A stretch of 64,000 nucleotides of DNA from contig CAJNDS010002628.1 in the NCBI GenBank assembly GCA_905221605.1, positions 188,763 to 252,762 of the forward strand. Reading direction: 5' to 3'. The notes beneath the pieces are model-generated. The model worked only from the letters and a program-made list of their open reading frames with translations, did not search any database and was not told the origin of the DNA. The position numbers and the translations under genes were made by a program. Below are positions 1 to 11,540 of this stretch, in pieces. Source of the DNA: Symbiodinium natans (lineage: Eukaryota > Sar > Dinophyceae > Suessiales > Symbiodiniaceae). The stretch's first letter is position 1. Each line of letters starts with the position of its first letter.

Positions 1-560
1 TACTACACTACACAAAACAAAATAGCCGGGACATAGCCGGGACTTTTGGGGTCTCTTTCGTTGCGTTTGTTTCATTCCTCTCAAACGCTCGTATATGTAT
101 ACTGTCAAAAAACTTTAAAGATGCACATGCCGAATAATCCGACGTCCTATTTTATCTTGTCTTTTGGCATTGTTGTTTTTGGCTTTCGCTTTGCTTTGTT
201 TTCTTTGCGTGCTGCTTGCCTACATTTAAAATGCGGTTTGCTCATGGATCCATGACACGAGCAAAACATCCTACACTGCTATTCTGAAAACGAATTCGTG
301 GTTTTGTGGTCATGATAACTGTTCACGTTGCTGTTCTTGCACGCTGATTGCCTATGTCTTTTCGAACTTGTGTTCTTCATTTATCTATAACACTTGGATC
401 GATGAGGGGCGTTGGCAAGCTAAACAGCAAAAACACTCCGCCCGAGTTTCATTTCATGGGTTCGCGTTGCAGCTTCAGACTTTTACCCATTCATGCCAAC
501 CCACAGCCCGAAAACACCCAGCACCTAGCCCTCCAGCATTAAACAAAACACATGAGCGAA
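1..560. other. unassigned flank
   Basis: No gene, RNA or repeat family recognised. The short open frames here have no codon-composition bias or domain. It ends at the TA-centred inverted repeat that opens the satellite cluster. Confidence 0.4.
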
Positions 561-643
561 ATGGACCGAAAGGCTGCTCGTTCATATATATATATATATA
601 CATATATATGTGGCATGGACCTTTAGGGTCTATTTGGCACGCC
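561..643. repeat. TA-centred boundary repeat (left copy)
   Basis: A TA run (about 583-608) is flanked on the left by GACCGAAAGGCTGCTCGTTC and on the right by a 27-bp block (617-643) beginning GGACCTTTAGGGTC. The two arms are imperfect inverted copies of each other (GACC-AAAGG core). The 27-bp block recurs exactly, inverted, at 8,219-8,245, and the left arm resembles 19,031-19,058. It therefore marks edges of the satellite blocks. Confidence 0.75.
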
Positions 644-674
644 CCTTTGTTTACTATTTACAAAACTTCTTGAA

Positions 675-742
675 AGTAGTAGTGGTAGTAGTAGTAGTAG
701 TAGTAGGAGTAGTAGGAGTAGTAGTAGTAGTAGTAGTAGTAG

Positions 743-781
<39 letters not shown>

Positions 782-801
782 CAGTAGTAGTAGTAGCAGT
801 A
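675..801. repeat. (TAG)n microsatellite
   Basis: About 127 bases of nearly pure TAG trinucleotide with occasional GGAG and GCAG variants. Its open frames (poly-Val, poly-Thr) are low-complexity artefacts. Confidence 0.95.
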
Positions 802-889
802 AATGTAGATCCAGCCGGCCAACAGCCAGACTTAGGCAAGCACCCTCGCTTCGTGTTTCCTGTGACTTGGTAGGGTCCAGAGGTTTGTC

Positions 890-3800
890 GTGTGTCCCCT
901 CCCTTCGTCCCTTCGTGTTGTAAGGGTTTTGTAAGGGCTTTGGAGGTTTGTGTGCTTCCCCTTTCTCGTTCTTATAGGTTTTGGGGGAGCATCAAATGAT
1001 TATCATATATGATGTGTTTCCGTGCTCGTATTATGAGGGCTAGTGCCTGCCCTAGAGGTTTGTCGTATGTCCCCCCGCTTCGTGTTCCTGTGATTTGGTA
1101 GGGGGCTAAAGGTTTGTCGTGTGTCCCCTCCCTTCGTCCCTTCGTGTTGTAAGGGTTTTGGGAGGGTCCTGGAGGTTTGTCGTATGTCCCCTTTGTTCGT
1201 GCTTGTAGGGTCTGGGGAGTGTGTAGATGATAATCACATATCATGTGCTTCCGTGCTCGTATTATGAGGGGCTAGTGATTGGCCTGGAGGTTTGTCAGAT
1301 GACGCCCCCGCTTCGTGATCCTGTGATTTGGTAGGGGCCTAAAGGTTTGTAGTGTGTCGCCTCCCTTCACTCCTTCCTATTTTAAGGGTTCTGTGAGGGC
1401 CCTGGAGGTTTGTCGTATGTCCCCTTTCTTCTTGCTTGTAGGGTTTGGGGAGCATCTAGATGATAGAGGTTTGTCGTACGTCGTCTCCCTTCGTCCCTTC
1501 GTGTTGTAAGGGTTTTGTGAGGGCCCTGAAGGTCTAGGGCAGTTACTAGCGCCTCATAGTACGAGCACGGAAGCAAATGATAATGACAATCATCTAGACG
1601 CTGCCCAAATCCTACAAGCACGAAGAAAGGGACATACGGCAAATTTGCAGGGCCCTCACAAAACCCTTACAACAAGAAGGGACGAAGGAAGGGCACATAC
1701 GACAAACCTCTAGGACCCTCACGAAACCCTTACAACACGAAGGGACGAAGGGATTGTATCTAATTTCGTATATGGTAAAATGACATACGACAAATCTCCA
1801 GGACCCTAGCAAATGACATGAACACGAAGCAGGGAGACATAAAACAAACCTCTAGGGCAGTCACTAGCCCCTCATAATACGAGCACGGAAGCAAATCATA
1901 TATGATAATCATCTAGACGCTCCCCACGCCCTACAAGCACGAAGAAAGGAGACATACGATAAATCTTCCAGGTCCAACAAAACCCTTGCAACTCAAAGGG
2001 ACGAAGGGAGGGGGCACACGACATACCTCTTTAGGCCCCTACCACATCGCAGGAACAGAAAGCGGCGGGACATACGACAAACCTCTATGACAAACACCAG
2101 CCCCTCATAATACGAGCACGGAAGCAAATGATATATGACAGTTTTCTAGAAGATCCCCAAACCCTCTAAGAAGAAAGAAAGGTGACATACGACAAACCTT
2201 CCCCCAACAAAGCAATTTCAACACGAAGGGACGAAAGGAGGGGACATTCGACAAGTCTCTGGCCCCTACCAAATCTCAGGAACACGAAGCGTGGGGACAT
2301 ACGACAAATCTCCAAGGGCCCTCAGAAAAATTTTATCAGCCTTACAACACGAAGGGACGAAGGCAGGGGACATACGACAAACCTGTAGGCCCCTACTACA
2401 TCACAGGAACAAGGAAGCGGGGGGGGGGCATACGACAAACCCCTAGGGCAGTCACTAGCCCCTCACAATACGAGCACGGACTCAAGTTATATGTCAGTCG
2501 TCTAGACGCTCCCCAAACCCTACAAGTGAGAAGAAAGGGGACACACGGCAAATTTGCAGGGCTCTCACAAAAACCCTTGCAACACGAAAGGACGAAGCGA
2601 GGGAACGTATGACAAACCTCTAAGCCCCTACCAAATCACAGGACCAAGGAAACGGGGGGGACAAATGACAAACCTCTAGGACAGCCACTAGCCCCTCATA
2701 GTTTGAGCACGGAAGCAAATCATATATGACGATCATCTAGACTCTAGACGCTCCCCCAAACCCTACAAGCTCGAAGAAAGTGGATATACGACTAGCCTCC
2801 AGGGCCCTCACAAAACCCTTACCACCCATACAACGCGAAGGGACGAAGGAAGGGGACATACGACAAACCTCTAGGGCAGTCAGTAACCCCACATAGTACG
2901 AGCACGGAAGCAAATGATGTATGGTAATCATCTCGACGCTCCTCAAACTCTCCAAGCACGAAGAAAGGGGACACACGACAAACCTTCAAGGCCCAACAAA
3001 ACCCCTACAACACGAAGGGGCGAAAGGAGGGGACATACGACAAAGCTCTAAGCCCCTACCAAATCTCAGGAACAGGAATCGGGGGGACATACGACAAACC
3101 TCTAGGGCAATCACTAGCCCCTCACAATACGAGCACGGAATCAAATTATATGTCAGTCGTCTAGACGCTCCCCAAACCCTACAAGTGAGAAGAAAGGGGA
3201 CACACGGCAAATTTGCAGGGCTCTCACAAAACCCTTGCAACACGAAAGGACGAAGCGAGGGAACGTATGACAAACCTCTAAGCCCCTACCAAATCACAGG
3301 ACCAAGGAAACGGGGGGGACAAATGACAAACCTCTAGGACAGCCACTAGCCCCTCATAGTTTGAGCACGGAAGCAAATCATATATGACGATCATCTAGAC
3401 TCTAGACGCTCCCCCCAAACCCTACAAGCTCGAAGAAAGTGGATATACGACTAGCCTCCAGGGCCCTCACAAAACCCTTACCACCCATACAACGCGAAGG
3501 GACGAAGGAAGGGGACATACGACAAACCTCTAGGGCAGTCACTAACCCCACATAGTACGAGCACGGAAGCAAATGATGTATGGTAATCATCTCGACACTC
3601 CTCAATTCTCCAAGCTCGAAGAAAGGGGACACACGACAAACCTTCAAGGCCCAACAAACCCTACAACACGAAGGGGCGAAAGGAGGGGACATACGACAAA
3701 GCTCTAGGCCCCTACCAAAGCTCAGGAACAGGAATCGGGGGGACATACGACAAACCTCTAGGGCGATCACTAGCCCCTCACAATACGAGCGCGGAATCGA

Positions 3801-5915
3801 ATTATATATATATATATATATATATATCAGTCGTCTAGGCTCCCCAAACCCTACAAGCACGAAGAAAGGGGACACACGCAAACATCCCACGAAGGAACGA
3901 AGGGAGAGGAATTACGACAAACCTCTAGACCCCTACCAAATCATAGGAATACGAAGCGGGGGGGCACACGAGAAATCTTTAGGGCAATCAATACCCTCAT
4001 AGCGACTGCGGAAGCAAATGATATATGATAATCATCTAGACACTCCCCAAACCCTGCAAGCACGAACAAAGGGGACATACGAAAAACCTCCAGAGCGCTC
4101 ACGAAACCCTTACAACACGAAGGGACGAAGGGAGGGGACAAAAGATAAACCTCTAGGCCCTTCCAACTCACAGGAACACGAAGCAGGGGGGCATACGACA
4201 AACCTCTAGGGCAGTCAATAGCCCTCACAATACGACCACAGAAGCAAATGTCTTATGACAATCATCTAGATGCCAAGAAAGGGGACACACGACAAACCTG
4301 TAGGCCCCTACTACATCACAGGAACAAGCGGAGGGCATACGACAAACCTCTAGGGCAGTCACTAGCCCCGCACAATACGAGCCCGGAATCAAATTACATA
4401 TGTCAGTCGTCTAGACGCTCCCCAAACCCTACAAGCAAGAAGAAAAGGGACATACGGCAAATTTGCCGGGCTCTCACAAAACCCTTGCAACACGAAAGGA
4501 CGAAGCGAGGGAACGTATGACAAACCTCTAAGCCCCTACCAAATCACAGGACCAAGGAAACGGGGGGGACAAATGACAAACCTCTATGACAGTCACTAGC
4601 CCCTCATAGTTTGAGCACGGAAGCAAATCATATATGACGATCATCTAGACTCTAGACGCTCCCCCCAAACCCTACAAGCTCGAAGAAAGTGGATATACGA
4701 CTAGCCTCCAGGGCCCTCACAAAACCCTTACCACCCATACAACGCGAAGGGACGAAGGAAGGGGACATACGACAAACCTCTAGGGCAGTCACTAACCGCA
4801 CATAGTACGAGCACGGAAGCAAATGATGTATGGTAGTCATCTCGACGCTCCTCAAACTCTCCAAGCACGAAGAAAGGGGACACACGACAAGCCTTCAAGG
4901 CCCAACAAAACCCCTACAACACGAAGGGGCGAAAGGAGGGGACATACGACAAAGCTCTAGGCCCCTACCAAATCTCAGGAACAGGAATCGGGGGGACATA
5001 CGACAAACCTCTAGGGCGATCACTAGCCCCTCACAATACGAGCGCGGAATCGAATTATATATATATATATATATCAGTCGTCTAGGCTCCCCAAACCCTA
5101 CAAGCACGAAGAAAGGGGACACACGCAAACATCCCACGAAGGAACGAAGGGAGAGGAATTACGACAAACCTCTAGACCCCTACCAAATCACAGGAATACG
5201 AAGCGGGGGGGCACACGAGAAATCTTTAGGGCAATCAATACCCTCATAGCGACTGCGGAAGCAAATGATATATGATAATCATGTAGACACTCCCTCAACC
5301 CTACAAGCACGAACAAAGGGGACATATGAAAAACCTCCAGAGCGCTCACGAAACCCTTACAATACGAAGGGACGAAGGGAGGGGACAAAAGATAAACCTC
5401 TAGGCCCCTCCCAACTCACAGGAACACGAAGCAGGGGGGCATACGACAAACCTCTAGGGCGGTCAATAGCCCTCATAATACGACCACGGAAGCAAATGAC
5501 TTATGATGACAATCATCTAGACGCCAAGAAAGGGGACATACGACAAACCTCCAAGGCCGAATGCAACCCTCACAACACGAAGGGACGAAGGGAGGGGACA
5601 TATGACAAGCCTCTGGCCCCTACCAAATCTCAGGAACACGAAGCGGGGGAATATACAACAAACCTCTAGGGCAGCCACTAGCCCCTCATAGTACGAGCGC
5701 GGAAGGAATGATTTTTGACAATTATCTAGACAATCCCCAAACCCTACAAGCACGAAGAAATCGGACATGCGACAAACCTCCGGGGCCCTCACAAAACCCT
5801 TACAACACGAACGAAGAAAACAACTCATACAAACCTCTGGGCCCCTACCAAATCACAACAACACGAAGCGGGGGGACATACGACTAACCTCTAGGGCAGT
5901 CACTAACCCCTCAAG
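890..5915. repeat. 200-240 bp satellite with orientation flip and higher-order units
   Basis: Tandem diverged monomers share recognisable phrases: GACATACGACAAACCTC, CCCCTCATAATACGAGCACG, ATCTAGACGCTCCCC and ACACGAAGGGACGAAGG. The anchor ATCTAGACGCTCCCC recurs every ~195-245 bp. From about 890 to 1,530 the monomers are in reverse orientation. They flip head-to-head near 1,531 and stay forward to 5,915. Blocks of monomers are themselves repeated: 2,460-3,140 resembles 3,120-3,800 (shift ~661), and 3,390-3,960 resembles 4,640-5,200 (shift ~1,250). Short TA runs lie inside at ~3,803 and ~5,055. No coding potential is credible. Confidence 0.9.
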
Positions 5916-6250
5916 ATGGGGGGTGAAAGGGATTATGGGAGATGATGGGGAATGATGATGGGGGATGATGGGGGATGATGCGGGATGATGGGAGATGATG
6001 GGGGATGATGGGGAATGATGGGGGATGACGCGGGATGAGAGACATGATGGGGCATGATAGGGGCTGATCGGGGACGATGATGGGGGCTGATGGGGGATGA
6101 TGGTGGATGATGGGGGGGTGAAAGGGATTATGAGAGATGACGGGGAATGATGATGGGAGATGATGGGGGATGATTGGGGGATGATGGGGCATGATGGGGG
6201 ATGAGAGAAACGATGGGAGATGATGCGGGGTGATGTGGGATGGGCAATGA
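5916..6250. repeat. GGGATGATG minisatellite
   Basis: Degenerate tandem units of 9-12 bp built on GGGGGATGATG and GGGATGATGGGG. One larger block, GGTGAAAGGGATTATGRGAG, occurs twice (~5,922 and ~6,117). Proline/serine/histidine-rich frames on the minus strand are by-products. Confidence 0.9.
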
Positions 6251-8210
6251 GCGGGTATGTCTGAAATCCTGGAAAAGACAAATCCCGGGGTTTGATTTTA
6301 AAGGGTTTTAATTCTTTTTCGGCATCTTAACTTTTTATGAACTCCTTACACCATCAAATCCGGTATTTGATTTTTGTTAAGGGTTTCAAGGATATTACCC
6401 TAAACCCTAAACCCTAAACCCTAAACCCTAAACCCTAAACCCTAAACCCTAAACCCTAAACCCTAAACCCTAAACCCTAAACCCTAAACCCTAAACCCTA
6501 AACCCTAAACCCTAAACCCTAAACCCTAAACCCTAAACCCTAAACCCTAAACCCTAAACCGAACCCCGGGATTTAGTTCTTTAAGGATTCCAATGATTTT
6601 TTGGGCATTTTAAATTTCATGAAATCCTTGAAAAATTAAATCCCGGGATTTAGTTTTTCAAGGATTTCAAGGATTTCATAAACTTTAAATACCGGAGCTC
6701 CTGCAAAAGCAAACGCCCCCCTCCCCACTCAGAGTACGGGAAGACCACGCGGATTTTAAAATTTATGAAATCCTTGAAATCCTTGAAAAACCAAATCCCG
6801 GGATTTAATTTTTCCAAGGATTTCATAAAATTTATAATGCCCCAAAAAAGCCTTGAAATCCTTAAAATATTAAATCCCGGGATTTGATTTTTTAAGGATT
6901 TCAAGGATTTTTTGGGCATTTAAATTTTATGAAATCCTTGAAAAATTAAATCCCGGGATTTGATTTTTCAAGGATTTCAAGGACTTCATAAAATTTAAAT
7001 ACCGGAACTCCTGCAAAAGCAAACCCCCCCCCTCCCCTCTCAGAGTACGGGAAGACCACGCGGATTTTAAAATTTATGAAATCCTTGAAACCCTTGAAAA
7101 ATTAAATCCCGGGATTTGATTTTTCAAGGATTTCATGAAATTTAAAATGCCCAAAAAACCCTTGAAATCCTTAAACAAATCAAATCCCGGGATTTAATAT
7201 TTTAAGGATTTCAAGGATTTTTTGGGCATTTCAAATTTTATGAAATCCTTGAAAAATTAAATCCCGGGATTTAATTTTTCAAGGATTTCAAGGATTTCAT
7301 AAAATTTAAATACCGGAACTCCTGCAAAAGCAAACCCCCCCCTCCCCACTCAGAGTACGGGAAGACCACGCAGATTTTAAAATTTCTGAAATCCTTGAAA
7401 TCCTTGAAAAACCAAATCCCGGGATTTGATTTTTCAAGGATTTCATAAAATTTAAAATGCCCAAAAAATCCTTGAAATCCTTAAAATATTAAATCCCGGG
7501 ATTTGATTTTTTAAGGATTTCAAGGATTTTTTGGGCATTTTAAATTTCATGAAATCCTTGAAAAATCAAATCCCGGGATTTAATTTTTCAAGGATTTCAA
7601 GGATTTCAAAAAATTTAAATACCGGAACTCCTGCAAAAGCAAACCCCCCCTCCCCACTCAGAGTACGGGAAGACCACGCGGATTTTAAAATTTATGAAAT
7701 CCTTGAAATCCTTGAAAAATCAAATCCCGGGATTTAATTTTTCAAGGATTTCATAAAATTTAAAATGCCCAAAAAATCCTTGAAATCCTTAAAATATTAA
7801 ATCCCGGGATTTGATTTTTTTAAGGATTTCAAGGGTTTTTTGGGCATTTTAAATTTTATGAAATCCTTGAAAAATCAAATCCCGGGATTTAATTTTTCAA
7901 GGATTTCAAGGATTTCAGAAATTTTAAAATCCGCGTGGTCTTCCCCGTACTCTGAGTGGGGAGGGGGGCGGTTTGCTTTTGCAGGAGTTCCGGTATTTAA
8001 ATTTTATGAAATCCTTGAAATCCTTGAAAAATTAAATCCCGGGATTTGATTTTTCAAGGATTTCATAAAATTTAAAATGCCCAAAAAAATCCTTGAAATC
8101 CTTAAAATATTAAATCCCGGGATTTGATTTTTTTCAGGATTTCAAGGATTTTTTGGGCATTTTAAATTTCATGAAATCCTTGAAAATCAAATCTAGGGAT
8201 TTCCCCGGCG
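6251..8210. repeat. ~308 bp palindrome-rich satellite
   Basis: The region is built from the palindrome AAATCCCGGGATTT flanked by inverted CAAGGATTTCAAGGATTTC phrases. A longer marker block (GTACGGGAAGACCACGC within ACTCCTGCAAAAGCAAAC context) recurs at ~6,690, ~7,003, ~7,310 and ~7,618, a spacing of 307-313 bp. A fifth copy is inverted at ~7,925-7,995. Nearly every unit can fold back on itself. No gene seen. Confidence 0.9.
6398..6560 (+). repeat. interstitial telomeric array (CCCTAAA)n
   Basis: About 23 perfect CCCTAAA heptamers, the complement of the plant/dinoflagellate telomere unit TTTAGGG, inside the 308-bp satellite. Sequence continues on both sides, so it is interstitial and not a chromosome end. 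Confidence 0.97.
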
Positions 8211-8218
8211 GCAAAAGA

Positions 8219-8275
8219 GGCGTGCCAAATAGACCCTAAAGGTCCTACGTACACATATATATATATATATATAAT
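8219..8275. repeat. TA-centred boundary repeat (right, inverted copy)
   Basis: Bases 8,219-8,245 are the exact reverse complement of 617-643 (27 of 27), followed by a TA run (~8,254-8,273). The mirror arrangement brackets 7.6 kb of satellites. Confidence 0.85.
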
Positions 8276-8395
8276 GTTTTTACTTCCTATGTCTATATGT
8301 GCTCAATTACGTAAATTCATTGAGACAGTAGCGCACGTGCCTTTGCCATTTGACATTTTGGATAGGTTCTTACAACAAAACATTTGTGGACTCTG

Positions 8396-10408
8396 CTTGC
8401 GACTTGTCAATTGTTGATATATTCCGTAGCAAACTAACGGGGACACTGCTGGCGATCTGTGATTTTGGGACATCTTCTTTCAACAAAAAAACTACGGGGG
8501 ACACTGCTTGCGATTTGTGAATTCAGAAGAAAACTAAGGGGGGACACTGCTTGCGATTTGTAATTTTGGCATATACACTTTCAGGGTTAAACTTATTGGG
8601 GACACTGCTTGCGATTTGTGATTTTGGGACATCTTCTTGCAGCATAAAAACTAAGGGGGACACTGCTTGCGATTTATGAGTTTGGATAGTTCTTCATTCA
8701 GCAAAAAACTATGGGGAACACTGCTTGCGATTTGTGATTTTAGCACATACTCTTTCAGCAAGAAAACTGAGGGTGACACTGTTTGCGATTTAGGAGTTTG
8801 GATAGTTCTTCATTCAGCAAAAACTATTGGGGACATCGCTTGTGATTTGTGATTTTGGAATTCTTTCAACAAAATCTCATGGGGACGTATCCATTACATT
8901 CCGTAACAAACTAAGGGGGGCACTACTTGCGATTTGTGATTGTGGGACATCCTCTTCTTGCAGCAAAAACAAACTAAGGGGGACACTGCTTGCGACTTGT
9001 AACTTTGGAGAATACTCCTTCAACAAAAACTATATGTGGGGGACACTGCTTGCGATTTGTGATTTTGTGACATCTTCTTTCAGGGGACACTGCTTGCCAT
9101 TTGCGAGTTTGGCACATACTCTTGTAGAAAAAACTAAGAGGGACACTGCTTGCGACTTGGGAATTTGGTACATAGGCTTAGAGGAAAAATATGGGGCACG
9201 CCGGGCACACTGCTTGCGTTTTGTGACTTGGGACCATTTTCCTTACAGCAAAAAAAAGGGTGACACTGCTTGCGATTTGTGAGTTTGGGATATATTCTTT
9301 CAGCAAAAAGGACTATGGGTGGACACTGCTTGGGATTTGTGATTTGGGGGCATCTTCTTGCAGCAACAACAACTAAGCGGGGACCCTGCTTGCGATTTGT
9401 GATTTTGGGACATCTTCTTTCAGCAAAAACCAAGGGGGACACTGCTTGCGGTTTTTGATTTTGGGGCATCTTCTTGCAGCAAAAAAATTAGGGGACACTG
9501 CTTGCGATTTAGGAGTTTGGATAGTTCTTCATTCAGCAAAAAACTATGGGGGACGCTGCTTGCGATTTGTGATTTTGGAATTCTATCAACAAAATCTCAT
9601 GGGGACACTGCTTGCGATTGCTCAATTTCCATTCCGTAACAAACTAAGGGGGACACTGCTTGCGATTTGTGATTGTGGGACATCCTCTTCTTGCAGCAAA
9701 AGAAACTAAGGGGGACACTGCTTGCGATATGTAACTTTGCAGAATACGTTTTCAACAAAAACTATGGGGGACACTGCTTGCGATTTGTGGTTTTGGGACA
9801 TCTTCTCTTAGGGGACACTGCTTGCCATGTGCGAGTTTGGCACTCTTGTAGAAAAAGCTAAGGGGGACACTGCTTGCGATTTGGCAATTCGGTACATAAT
9901 CTTACAGGAAAAACATGGGGCACACTGCTTGCGATTTGTGACTTGGGAGCATATTCTTACAGCAAAAGAACTAAGGGTGACGCTGCTTGCGATTTGTGAA
10001 TTTTGGATATATTCTTTCAGCAAAAAGGACTATGGGTGGACACTGCTTGCGACTTGTGTTCTTGGTACATATTCTTTCAACAAAAAAACTACGGGGGACA
10101 CTGCTTGCGACTTGCGATTTTGGCACATACTCTTGCAGAAACATCTAAGGGCGGACACTGCTTGTGATTGTGAACTTGGTACATAATCTTACAGCACAAA
10201 ACTACGGGGAACACTTCTTGCGATTTATGAATTTTGTAGATAATCTTACAGCAACATCTTACGGGGACCCTGCTTGCGATTTGTGATTTTGGATATTTGC
10301 ACGCAACAACAACGCATAGGGACACTGCTTGCGATTTATGAGTTCGGAGAAGGCTGTTTCGACAAAAACTACGGGGGACACTGCTTGCGATTTGTGACTT
10401 TAGTGCAT
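8396..10408 (+). repeat. 60-75 bp minisatellite
   Basis: Roughly 30 diverged tandem copies of a unit containing GGGGACACTGCTTGCGATTT, GTGATTTTGGGACATCTTC and TTTCAGCAAAAACTA. Larger blocks are duplicated, for example ~8,640-8,950 resembles ~9,440-9,700. The unit length is not fixed. The frames across it are repeat artefacts. Confidence 0.9.
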
Positions 10409-10720
10409 GGACAAAATCTGCCTGGATCCACGCGGTGCTGTTTTCTTCCAAAGACGTGGCGCGTAGATTCAGGCAAAGTTTGTCAGTCATGTTTTCTGAC
10501 AAAAATGATTGGACCAAATCTGCCTGGATGTGCGCGGTGCTGCTTTCTTTCAAAGACGTCGCGCGTAGATCCAGGCAAATTTTGTCTATCATGCTTTCTG
10601 ACAGAAATGGTTGGACAAAATCTGCCTGGATCTACGCAGTGCTGTTATATTCCAAAGACGTGGCGCCTAGAACCAGGCAGATCTTGCGATGTGGCTTTTT
10701 GGAGGAAAACTTGGGCCCAA
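10409..10720 (+). repeat. three 102-bp hairpin units
   Basis: Units start at 10,409, 10,511 and 10,613. Each holds CAAAATCTGCCTGGATC and, about 45 bases later, its inverted partner (GTAGATCCAGGCAAATTTTG in unit 2). Every unit can thus form a ~20-bp stem, with TTCCAAAGACGTGGCG or a variant in the loop. The minisatellite phrase AGGGCTTGCGATTTAA returns twice just after (10,730-10,880). Confidence 0.85.
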
Positions 10721-10929
10721 AACCTTAGGTACCAGGGCTTGCGATTTAAGTCTTTGCAGCAAAAAAAGACACCACAATCCCAGGGAATAGGGCTTGCGAT
10801 CTGGCTTGTTGGAGGTAGAATTAAACCCAAAATCTTAGGGACCAGGGCTTGCGATTTAACTCTCTGCAGCAAAAAACCCGCAATCATAATGCAAAAATTT
10901 AACTACCTCGAGACCACAGGATCTTAAAG

Positions 10930-11245
10930 ATTACGAAAAAAAGATTACAAAACGGTTATAAGACTATTATATGAAGATGATAAAAGATGATAAAAGATGA
11001 TAAAAAGGATAAAAGGTGATAAAAGGTGATAAAAGGTGATAAAAGGTGATAAAAAAGAACGAGATCCCGAGTTTTGACCCGGTTAAAAGATGATAAAAGA
11101 TGACAAAAAAGATGATAAAGGATGACAAAAAGATGATAGGAAGATGATAAGAAAAGCATATGAAGATGATTAAACATGATGGAAGATAATAAAAAGAGAT
11201 AATAGGAGAGATGATAAAATATGATAAAAGATGATAAGAAGATGA
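10930..11245 (+). repeat. GATAAAAG/GATGATAA simple repeat
   Basis: Purine-rich tandem units GATAAAAGGT and GATGATAAAA, irregular. Confidence 0.9.
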
Positions 11246-11540
11246 TAGGGTAAAGCAGCTGATTAATGTGTGGAAGGGGTTGAGAACGTGAGGGAGTGAA
11301 CAGTGAGCTGGGGCAGTAGGCATGGTGAGGGGGTTTGATGGTGGAGAGGGAGGGGGGGAGGGTTGGTGAAGAGAAAAACGTTTTTTTTGGTTTAAACTCT
11401 TTTTGGATGGTGAGAGAAAGAGGGGTGGTGGTTGGGGGGGGGGGGGGGGGGGTGACTGAAACACCAGCCAGGAGGGCGCGATGGGGGGGGGGGGGGGGGG
11501 TTGGCTGCGGGGAGGGGGAGAGGGGTCTGGTGACTGGTCT
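11246..11540. other. G-rich segment with poly-G tracts
   Basis: Strand-asymmetric G-rich sequence with homopolymer G runs near 11,436-11,453 and 11,484-11,500. No gene recognised. Homopolymer lengths here may be unreliable in the assembly. Confidence 0.6.

Noticed and set aside
890-5915. Many 60-160 codon frames on both strands with recurring DIRQ/RMSP-type phrases
   Set aside because: They are the same satellite monomer read in several frames. There is no start context, domain or codon bias.
6398-6560. CCCTAAA arrays as chromosome ends
   Set aside because: All arrays are internal, occur in both orientations and are followed by kilobases of other sequence.
8396-10408. Regular ~70-bp repeats resembling a CRISPR array
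   Set aside because: Repeat and spacer parts are both repetitive and diverged, unit length is not constant, no cas genes are present and the host is eukaryotic.
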